A stretch of 22,178 nt of DNA from Flavobacteriales bacterium (GTDB taxonomy: Bacteria; Bacteroidota; Bacteroidia; Flavobacteriales; JADGDT01). The stretch covers positions 1-22,178 of the forward strand of contig JAGLEB010000062.1 of NCBI GenBank assembly GCA_023145275.1, read 5' to 3'. The notes under the pieces are model-generated. The model saw only the letters and a program-made list of their open reading frames with translations. It did not search any database and was not told where the DNA came from. How positions within the stretch are numbered: position 1 is the first letter of the stretch; each line of letters opens with the position of its first letter. This document shows, one piece after another, positions 16,911 through 22,178 of this stretch. Position numbers and translations under genes: made by a program.

Positions 16911-16994
16911 CATTAATTAATAGTAAACACACATCATTAATTAATAGAGATCGTACGTCACTAATTAATAGAGATCGTACGTCACTAATTAATA
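16911..16994 (+). repeat. Four iterons at exact 24-bp spacing upstream of the Fic gene
   Basis: Copies of CA(T/C)TAATTAATA begin at 16911, 16935, 16959 and 16983, exactly 24 bp apart. The second and third are nearly identical over the full 24 bp and include AGATCGTACGTCA, with the palindromes TTAATTAA or TAATTA and CGTACG in each. The array occupies the leader between the promoter and the Fic start. Regular spacing a little above two helical turns suggests cooperative binding of a repressor on one face of the DNA; the winged-helix N-terminus of the Fic protein itself is a candidate. Confidence 0.88.
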
Positions 16995-17028
16995 ACTATT
17001 AAACTAACTACTAATATTAACAAAGTAT

Positions 17029-18582
17029 ATGGCTACACCAGGAGAAAAATTAGCAGAATCATTAGAGAAACTTAAAGAGCTTCAAGATTCAGGTATTGTA
17101 GCAATAAAAGCAAGTGATTTAAGTAGGGTTCACAAAACACGTTTAATCAATAATGGATTTATCCGTGAAGTTATAAAGGGGTGGTATATATCATCACCTC
17201 ATGATGAATTACAAGGAGATAGTACTTCTTGGTTTACTTCATTTTGGGGGTTTTGTTCTAGATACTTAGATGATAGGTATGGTAAAGATTATTGTATTTC
17301 TGCAGAACAATCTCTTAAATTACATTCAGGTGACAATTCTGTTCCTAGACAATTAATAATAAGATCTCCAAAAGGGAATAATTCACTTACTAAATTATTA
17401 TATGGAACTTCTCTTCTTGTAATAAAATCACCTATTTCTGAAATTTCAGAAAAAGATATTTATAACGGAGTGAGAATTTTTAATTTACCTTCTTCAATAG
17501 TTTATAGTTCACCATCAATATATTCAAAACAGGCTATTGATACTAGAACTGCATTAATGATGATAAGGGATTCTTCGGAGTTATTATCTATTTTACTAGA
17601 TGGTGGGCACTCTACAATAGCTAGTAGGTTAGTTGGTGCATATCGTAATTTAGGTCAGAATAAAATAGCCGATGATATATTAAAGACTATGAAATCTGTA
17701 GGGTACGATGTAAGAGAAAAAGATCCATTCACAGAACAATCATCAATAATATTTGATACTAGAGAGCGTTCTCCATATGTAAATAGAATTAAGTTAATGT
17801 GGAATGAAATGCGTAATATAGTTATAGATGCATTTCCTAAAGAACCTGGTATTCCTGAGGATACGATTACCTATATGAAAACGATTGAAGACATTTATGT
17901 AACTGATGCATACCACTCTCTTTCTATTGAGAAATATATAGTATCTCCTCAACTAATAGAAAAGGTGAAAAGTGGTACATGGGAATCTGACAATAATGAA
18001 GAAGATAGTAAACAAAAAGACGCTATGGCTGCTAGAGGTTATTGGCAAGCATTTAATTCTGTAAAAGGAAGTATTAGCCATATTTTAAAAGGAGAGAACT
18101 CTGGTAGTGTAGTAAATAGAGATCATGGAGATTGGTACAGAGAGTTATTTGTCCCTAGTGTTACTATCGGTCTATTAAAAGCATCTGATTTAGCAGGATA
18201 TAGAAATAATCAAGTTTATATTGGTCAATCTATGCATACTCCAATAAATAAAGATGGAGTAAGAGATGTGATGTCATTACTATTTAAACTATTGGAAGAA
18301 GAAGAACGAGCTTGTGTGCGTGCTGTATTAGGACATTTTGTTTTTGTATATACTCATCTGTATATGGATGGAAATGGTAGAATGGGTAGATTTTTGATGA
18401 ACACTATGCTTGTTTCTGGTGGATACCCTTGGACAGTAATTCCTGTAGAAACAAGAAAACAATATATGAACGCTTTAGAAAGTGCAAGTGTAGATCAAAA
18501 TATAAAACCATTTGCTGAGTTTATAGCAAATTTAGTACAGGCAGGATTGAAAGGTGAACCATTGGCTACACTTACAAAATAA
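17029..18582 (+). CDS. Fic-domain protein with N-terminal AbiEi-like winged-helix region
   Basis: A 517-residue protein. The C-terminal half carries a Fic domain, whose members usually transfer AMP from ATP to a hydroxyl of a target protein. The active-site loop is HLYMDGNGRMGR with H443, D447, N449 and R454, close to the canonical HxFx(D/E)GNGRxxR. Further upstream YHSLSIEK (S297 to E301) matches the inhibitory (S/T)xxxE(G/N) motif of class II Fic proteins, but with K302 instead of G/N. Residues about 19-53 (IVAIKASDLSRVHKTRLINN, then IKGWYISSP) look like the winged helix of AbiEi-type antitoxins, so the protein may bind DNA and repress itself. It is the first cargo gene behind the integrase. 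Targets are unknown; it may be a self-contained toxin/antitoxin. Confidence 0.88.
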   Translation: MATPGEKLAESLEKLKELQDSGIVAIKASDLSRVHKTRLINNGFIREVIKGWYISSPHDELQGDSTSWFTSFWGFCSRYLDDRYGKDYCISAEQSLKLHSGDNSVPRQLIIRSPKGNNSLTKLLYGTSLLVIKSPISEISEKDIYNGVRIFNLPSSIVYSSPSIYSKQAIDTRTALMMIRDSSELLSILLDGGHSTIASRLVGAYRNLGQNKIADDILKTMKSVGYDVREKDPFTEQSSIIFDTRERSPYVNRIKLMWNEMRNIVIDAFPKEPGIPEDTITYMKTIEDIYVTDAYHSLSIEKYIVSPQLIEKVKSGTWESDNNEEDSKQKDAMAARGYWQAFNSVKGSISHILKGENSGSVVNRDHGDWYRELFVPSVTIGLLKASDLAGYRNNQVYIGQSMHTPINKDGVRDVMSLLFKLLEEEERACVRAVLGHFVFVYTHLYMDGNGRMGRFLMNTMLVSGGYPWTVIPVETRKQYMNALESASVDQNIKPFAEFIANLVQAGLKGEPLATLTK

Positions 18583-18622
18583 AAATCATCTATTTCAATG
18601 TTAACTTCTACAATTAAACATA

Positions 18623-19002
18623 ATGAGTGAATATTAGTATTATAAATTTAAGGCTATAGATAAGCCTCTATCTACAGATGATAAAAATATATTATCTGCG
18701 TGGTCTAGTAGAACAACAGTTAGAGGAAATGAATCAGAATTTAATTATAGTTATGGTGATTTTCCTAAGGAAGAAATGAGTGTTGTTGAAAAATACTTTG
18801 ATTTGATGCTATATACCGCAAACTGTCTGATAAATAAACGAAATACTAAATCGTACGATGAGGCTGTGAAGATTATAAAAGATCTAAATCAATTAGCAAA
18901 GCACAAGAATAAACAAGATGATTTTACATGAAACTATACAACCTTAAAAATACGTGCAGCAGATTGAGTGCATTGAGACGACGTTTTGAAAGTATTATGT
19001 AA
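18623..19002 (+). pseudogene. Decayed gene of a conserved hypothetical family (YYEFxAIDRPL type)
   Basis: From an ATG at 18623 the frame reads MSEY, a TAG at 18635-18637, then YYKFKAIDKPLS, FNYSYGDFPKEE and VVEKYFDLMLYTAN before passing to SYDEAVKIIKDLNQLAKHKN and a TGA at 18929-18931. These phrases recall a widespread bacterial protein of unknown function beginning 'YYEFQAIDRPLT' and containing 'YSYGDF...YFDAMLYLANW'; I recall it as several hundred residues long. A frame shift continues as RLSALRRRFESIM to a TAA at 19000-19002, like that family's C-terminus. So this seems to be a gene with an early stop, a large internal deletion and a frameshift. It lies 40 bases after the Fic gene and just before the second integrase-tail repeat. 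Family recognition is from memory. Confidence 0.6.
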
Positions 19003-19004
19003 AT

Positions 19005-19106
19005 AAGTAATAATGGAATTTACTGGACATAAGAGTTTAGAAGTGTTTAATAAATACTATAAGCCAAACGATGATGATAAAAAGGATTTCATGACTGATG
19101 TTTGGA
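19005..19106 (+). repeat. Integrase 3'-end direct repeat, copy 2 (102 bp)
   Basis: Identical base for base to 16768-16869. Here it is detached from any integrase: the reading frame is the end of the catalytic domain (TGHKS to MTDVWKM) followed by TAA. It divides the Fic module from the AbiE module. Identity over 102 bp, compared with decay of the neighbouring pseudogene, suggests that the duplication is recent or maintained by recombination. Confidence 0.92.
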
Positions 19107-19112
19107 AAATGT

Positions 19113-19151
19113 AATTTTGTAACAAATTTTTACTAAATTTGTTACAAAATT
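19113..19151. promoter_or_regulatory. Perfect 17-bp inverted repeat over the AbiEi/AbiEii promoter
   Basis: Left arm 19113-19129 (AATTTTGTAACAAATTT) and right arm 19135-19151 are exact reverse complements with a TTACT spacer. The right arm overlaps a -7 element TAAATTTG at 19134-19141. It begins 6 bases after the integrase-tail repeat. An inverted repeat covering the promoter is what autorepression by an AbiEi-type antitoxin would use. A hairpin role in the RNA is less likely, because the start of transcription would fall near 19148. Confidence 0.8.
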
Positions 19152-19165
19152 TATACAATGTAATT

Positions 19166-19774
19166 GTGAGAAGTGTAGAAAACAAAATAGAAAGTAGAAT
19201 TTCACATAAAAAGGCAGGCGTAATACTATTTCCAGAAGACTTTACTGATTTAGGCTCTAATGATGCTGTTAGATTAGCATTGCATAGGCTAGAGAAGAAA
19301 GAACTAATACGTAGAATTGCCCAAGGAATATATGTACGTCCAAAAATCAGTGATTTTATTGGAGAATTAACCCCGACAGCAGAGGATGTAATAAAAGCTA
19401 TAATCAAACGTGATAAAATAAAGGTAGTTCCAACAGGAGTTTATGCTTTAAATGCACTAGGATTAAGTACCCAAGTTCCTATGAAAATAGTTTTATTAAC
19501 AGATGGCTCTCCAAGAGAAATAAAAATAGGAAAAAGAATTATAAAGCTAAAGAAAACTACTCCAAAAAATCTTAGTATTAAAGGAGAGATTAGTGGTCTA
19601 GTTATTCAAGCGCTTAGAGAGATAGGAATAGACAATATAACAGATCAAGAACAACAAAAAATAATTGATTTACTAAAGGAGGAGGATAAGATAAAGTTAA
19701 AATATGACATTTCTATAGCTCCTGTATGGATTCAAAAAATAATGAAAAAAGCTATTGACAATGATCAAAACTAA
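19166..19774 (+). CDS. AbiEi-type antitoxin/transcriptional regulator (DUF6088-like)
   Basis: A 202-residue protein read from GTG 19166. The N-terminal winged helix is VILFPEDFTDLGSNDAVRLA and HRLEKKELIRRIAQGIYVRP, characteristic of DUF6088/AbiEi-like antitoxins. The middle part (VPTGVYALNALGLSTQVP, then VLLTDGSPREIKIG) corresponds to the antitoxin domain. In type IV abortive-infection systems this protein represses the operon and counteracts its nucleotidyltransferase partner. The frame is also open from TTG 19139, but that codon lies inside the -7 element, so GTG 19166 (start RSVENKIESRI) is preferred. Its end overlaps the next gene by 14 bases. Likely binds the inverted repeat at 19113-19151. 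Confidence 0.82.
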   Translation: MRSVENKIESRISHKKAGVILFPEDFTDLGSNDAVRLALHRLEKKELIRRIAQGIYVRPKISDFIGELTPTAEDVIKAIIKRDKIKVVPTGVYALNALGLSTQVPMKIVLLTDGSPREIKIGKRIIKLKKTTPKNLSIKGEISGLVIQALREIGIDNITDQEQQKIIDLLKEEDKIKLKYDISIAPVWIQKIMKKAIDNDQN

Positions 19775-20771
19775 CTTTCAAAATATTCCAATAGAGGATA
19801 GGAAAAGTATCTTTAAAGAAATTACAAGTAAGTCAGGAATACCTGATTACGCAGTAGAAAAAGATTGGTGGGTTGTTCAGACTTTATCAATAATATTTGA
19901 AATGGAAATAGGTAAGCATCTTGTGTTTAAAGGCGGCACATCATTAAGTAAAGCTTGGGGATTGATAGACCGTTTTTCGGAAGATGTTGATTTAGCAGTT
20001 GATAGATCGTTTTATGGTTTTGAGGGAGAGTTATCAAAAAATAAACGTACAAAACTTAGAAAAAAAGCTAGTGCTTATATAACTGATATTTTCTATCCTG
20101 AATTGAAAGAGAGATTTGAGGAGAGCGGTTTAGATGTGAAAATTAAAATTATAGAACCACTATCTAGTGATCAAGACCCTAGAATAATTGAAGTATATTA
20201 CCCTAATGTGATTAGTTCTCCTGGTTATATTCAACCACGAGTACAAGTCGAAATTGGTTCACGCTCTATGAGAGAACCATTTACAGTATGCTCATTTTCT
20301 ACTCTTGTTGATGAAACTTACCCTGATAAAGTTTTTACACATGGAGCAATTGAAATTCCTACAGTAAATCCTGAAAGGACATTCTTAGAGAAGATATTTT
20401 TATTACATGAAGAGTTTCAACGTCCTGTTGAAAAGATAAGAGTTAATAGGTTGAGTAGGCACTTATACGATATATATCAATTATCTAAAACGGAGTTTGC
20501 AGATAAAGCACTAAGTAATGAGGAGCTTTATAAATCAATAGTTGAACATAGACGAGTGTTTACAAAAGTTGGAGGAGTTGACTATAAACTACATTCTCCA
20601 AAAACAATAAATCCAATTCCTAACGAAGAGCTTTTGGAAGTATGGAAAAAGGACTATAAAACAATGCAAGAGCAAATGATTTATGGTGATTCTCCAGATT
20701 TTGAAGAGATGATTGTAGGAATAAAAAAACTAAAGCAAAGAATCAACCAACTAAATTGGCAAGTATTTTGA
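19761..20771 (+). CDS. AbiEii/AbiGii-type nucleotidyltransferase toxin
   Basis: A 336-residue protein read from the ATG at 19761 (a TTG two codons upstream is possible). The nucleotidyltransferase signature is VFKGGTSLSKAWGLIDRF at about residues 55-72, followed by SEDVDLAVD with the metal-binding DxD-like aspartates. A further conserved aspect is VQVEIGSRS and, later, PERTFLEKIFLLHEE. This is the AbiEii/MenA fold: an enzyme that adds nucleotides, in characterised cases to tRNA 3' ends, so blocking growth or phage. Overlap with the antitoxin gene indicates translational coupling. Target is not known here. The pair is bounded by integrase-tail repeats on both sides. Confidence 0.87.
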   Translation: MIKTNFQNIPIEDRKSIFKEITSKSGIPDYAVEKDWWVVQTLSIIFEMEIGKHLVFKGGTSLSKAWGLIDRFSEDVDLAVDRSFYGFEGELSKNKRTKLRKKASAYITDIFYPELKERFEESGLDVKIKIIEPLSSDQDPRIIEVYYPNVISSPGYIQPRVQVEIGSRSMREPFTVCSFSTLVDETYPDKVFTHGAIEIPTVNPERTFLEKIFLLHEEFQRPVEKIRVNRLSRHLYDIYQLSKTEFADKALSNEELYKSIVEHRRVFTKVGGVDYKLHSPKTINPIPNEELLEVWKKDYKTMQEQMIYGDSPDFEEMIVGIKKLKQRINQLNWQVF

Positions 20772-20814
20772 TGAGCTAGTAGATAATTTAAATCTTGAGC
20801 AATTAGATATATCT

Positions 20815-20849
20815 ATGACTGATGTTTGGAGGTTGTAGTTTGTGTATAT
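20815..20849 (+). repeat. Integrase 3'-end repeat, copy 3 (short, about 33 bp)
   Basis: ATGACTGATGTTTGGAGG at 20815-20832 is identical to 16854-16871, and the next 15 bases differ at only three positions, extending past the TAG stop. The corresponding frame is MTDVWRL and stop. It follows 43 bases after the AbiEii stop and precedes the Hip module. The part common to all three copies is ATGACTGATGTTTGGA and, less strictly, TGTA(G/A)TTT. Confidence 0.85.
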
Positions 20850-21173
20850 CGTAGAATACTTATCACATTAACGTATAAAATTCAAGTCCTATGGGATTAT
20901 AAAATTAGTAAAAATGGATTTTACCTTTAAATATATCGAATAAATAGATTTTACCTTTGCAAAACTAAATTTACCCCAAAAACTATGATAAAAGGATTTT
21001 ATACCTGATGCAAAAAAGGTAGTATTAATCTATGCTTGTAAAAAGAGCAATATAGTATACTTTTTAAAGGTATAGTTTTAATAGCAACCAATGAATCGCA
21101 AAAAAGTGCAGTAAATAGCATTTTATTTGGATTTATTTTGAATATAATGTAGTTTAGCGTAAAAAAGAGCTAT
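20850..21173 (+). promoter_or_regulatory. Leader region of the Hip module with a duplicated element
   Basis: This 324-bp stretch has no gene. GATTTTACCTTT occurs at 20917-20928 and again at 20947-20958, exactly 30 bp apart; the second extends to TACCTTTG (20952-20959), a match to TAnnTTTG. A looser third relative, AAGGATTTTATACCT, is at 20992-21006. These may be operator sites for the HTH antitoxin placed over the promoter. The remaining 200 bases before the HTH gene are AT-rich and show nothing recognisable; a second promoter nearer the gene is possible. Confidence 0.45.
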
Positions 21174-21389
21174 ATGATGCACTTAGAAGATTTAATACAT
21201 ACAGTGAAAGAGCGGAGAAAAATGATGGATGTTACTCAGGAGACGCTTGCTGAGATCTCTGATATTGGATTGAGAACGCTAAAACAATTTGAAAGTGGGA
21301 AAGGAAATCCTACCCTGTTAACTCTTCATAAACTAACTGAAGCTTTAGGTATGGAAGTGTGTATTCAAGTTAAAAAACTTAATGAATAA
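21174..21389 (+). CDS. hipB: HipB-like Xre-family antitoxin/repressor
   Basis: A 71-residue protein with an HTH_3 domain: TQETLAEISDIGLRTLKQFE is helix-turn-helix, followed by GKGNPTLLTLHKLTEALGM and a short beta tail EVCIQVKK. This is the size and form of HipB-type repressors paired with HipA kinases. ATG at 21174 is followed by a second ATG at 21177; either may serve. The stop overlaps the next start by one base (TAATG), so the products are likely made together. Expected role: bind operators upstream, repress the operon and hold the kinase module inactive. Confidence 0.88.
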   Translation: MMHLEDLIHTVKERRKMMDVTQETLAEISDIGLRTLKQFESGKGNPTLLTLHKLTEALGMEVCIQVKKLNE

Positions 21390-21709
21390 TGAGACAAGCA
21401 AGAGTATTATTTAAAGATAAAGAAGCTGGACTGTTAACACAAAATGATAATGGTAGTTATGTTTTTAAATATAATGATGACTGGTTTGTAAGCAATGATA
21501 AATCAAGCATAAGCTTAACGCTTCCTAAATCAATTCAAGAGTATAAATCTGAAAATTTATTTCCTTTTTTTTATAATATGTTACCTGAGGGAACTAATAA
21601 ATTAAGGCTATGTAAATCAATGAAAATTGATGTAGATGACTATTTTGGTTTGTTGATAAATATAGCTCAGATTGATACAATAGGAGCAATTAGAGTTATG
21701 AAAATATAA
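21389..21709 (+). CDS. HipA N-terminal domain protein (HipS-like)
   Basis: A 106-residue stand-alone version of the N-terminal subdomain of HipA (Couple_hipA/HipN). Recognisable parts are ARVLFKDKEAGLLTQNDNGS, YVFKYNDDW, ISLTLPKS, and LFPFFYNMLPEG, then DDYFGLLINIAQ and DTIGAIRV. In HipBST-type systems the short protein HipS, not HipB, neutralises the HipT kinase, and the gene order hipB-hipS-hipT is the same as here. One-base overlaps link it to both neighbours. In single-chain HipA this domain is fused to the kinase, so the split form is the main evidence for the tripartite kind. Confidence 0.85.
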   Translation: MRQARVLFKDKEAGLLTQNDNGSYVFKYNDDWFVSNDKSSISLTLPKSIQEYKSENLFPFFYNMLPEGTNKLRLCKSMKIDVDDYFGLLINIAQIDTIGAIRVMKI

Positions 21710-22178
21710 TGAATATGATTAAATATTGTCCTGGAACATTAAAAGAAGGTTAGTCATATTCTTCCTTATTATTCTCCAGCAAGTAATGAAGATTTAGATA
21801 GCCAGTTTGATGACAACATAAGACATATGTCTATTTCTGGAGTACAAGAAAAATTTTCTATTATTCAATATAAGAATAAACTTCGTCTGACTGAAGATGG
21901 TGAAAGAGGAGGTTTTATTCTTAAACCTATTCCTAGTTTTGGCAAGAAGTATGATCAAATACCTGCAAACGAACATCTAACAATGCAAATTGCGAAACAA
22001 GTTTTTGGAATAGAAACAGCAGAAAATGCTCTTATTTTCTTTCAAGATGATTCACCAAGTTATATAACTAGGCGCTTTGATATAAATGATGATGGTTCAA
22101 AACTAGGTCAAGAAGACTTTGCGTCGTTAGCAGGTAGAACACCACAAACACACGGTGAAAATTATAAATACCAAGGTA
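21709..22178 (+). pseudogene. HipA/HipT-like Ser/Thr kinase core, frameshifted and cut by the window edge
   Basis: The start ATG at 21709 overlaps the previous stop (TAATG) and reads MNMIKYCPGTLKEG, then TAG at 21751-21753. The kinase continues in the +1 frame from about 21746: VSHILPYYSP, HMSISGVQEKF, GGFILKP (ATP-binding lysine), EHLTMQIAKQVFG, PSYITRRFD and ASLAGRTPQ, open to the right edge. HipA-type proteins normally have some residues between CPG(S/T)LKEG and VSHILPY, so a deletion of perhaps 15 codons plus a frame change, at a shared AAGGTT, is likely. The SIS serines in MSISGVQEK (21830-21838) correspond to the gly-rich-loop serines of HipT. As written the toxin cannot be made intact. 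Confidence 0.78.

Noticed and set aside
16911..16994. Plasmid or phage replication origin, because of the iterons.
   Set aside because: No replication initiator gene or DnaA boxes are seen, and the array sits in the leader of the Fic gene, which fits an operator better.
16368..18637. Reassignment of TAG to an amino acid, since both the integrase and the relic gene have an in-frame TAG.
   Set aside because: The integrase itself ends in TAG at its normal C-terminus, the surrounding chromosomal genes show no internal TAG, and the relic gene has other lesions. Independent decay is simpler.
19057..19407. A 116-codon - strand frame across the AbiEi start.
   Set aside because: Antisense to a recognised gene and to the integrase-tail repeat; no motif or promoter.
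20771..20838. A short frame reading KYFDELVDNLNLEQLDIS into MTDVWRL, perhaps a second integrase C-terminus.
   Set aside because: It opens only just before the AbiEii stop and only the last residues match the integrase; kept as the short repeat copy, not as a gene.

Overview
The window looks like a chromosomal segment of an AT-rich member of the Bacteroidota. Three things point there: a large secreted protein with the type B C-terminal sorting domain of the type IX secretion system, cysteine-free L32 of the Bacteroidota kind, and recurrent TAnnTTTG promoter elements (the -7 consensus of that phylum) with few Shine-Dalgarno sequences. The genus cannot be named from the sequence alone.

Positions 1-15712 are mostly housekeeping. 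First come the end of xseA, xseB and a YhcH/TabA-family gene (+ strand). They converge on a - strand operon of T9SS type B protein, riboflavin synthase and acyl-CoA ligase. Next, on + strand, are pepA-pdxA and then DUF177 (YceD)-rpmF, closed by a strong terminator. A 458-bp array of six tandem copies of an 80-bp hairpin-rich unit (9401-9858) fills the space to a - strand operon read as DUF1015, YggS-type PLP protein, DnaQ-like exonuclease/GIY-YIG fusion, YkvA-like protein and CysQ. A secreted serine hydrolase of the beta-lactamase fold lies upstream of that operon.

From about 15800 to the right edge the window changes into an accessory island. It opens with a tyrosine recombinase that lacks its N-terminal arm domain and carries one in-frame TAG between its core-binding and catalytic domains. 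Behind it lie three toxin-type modules, all on + strand: (1) a Fic protein with a winged-helix N-terminus, preceded by four 24-bp iterons and followed by a decayed gene; (2) an AbiEi/AbiEii-type pair with a perfect 17-bp inverted repeat over its promoter; (3) a HipBST-like trio (HTH antitoxin, short HipA N-domain protein, HipA kinase core) whose kinase gene is frameshifted and runs off the window.

The most unusual feature is that the 3' end of the integrase gene recurs at each module boundary. A 102-bp identical copy (16768-16869 = 19005-19106) separates modules 1 and 2, and a shorter copy of about 33 bp (20815-20849) separates modules 2 and 3. This suggests a recombinase whose attachment site is the tail of its own gene, and which accumulated toxin/defence cassettes one behind another. 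That reading is inference; the repeats themselves are directly visible.
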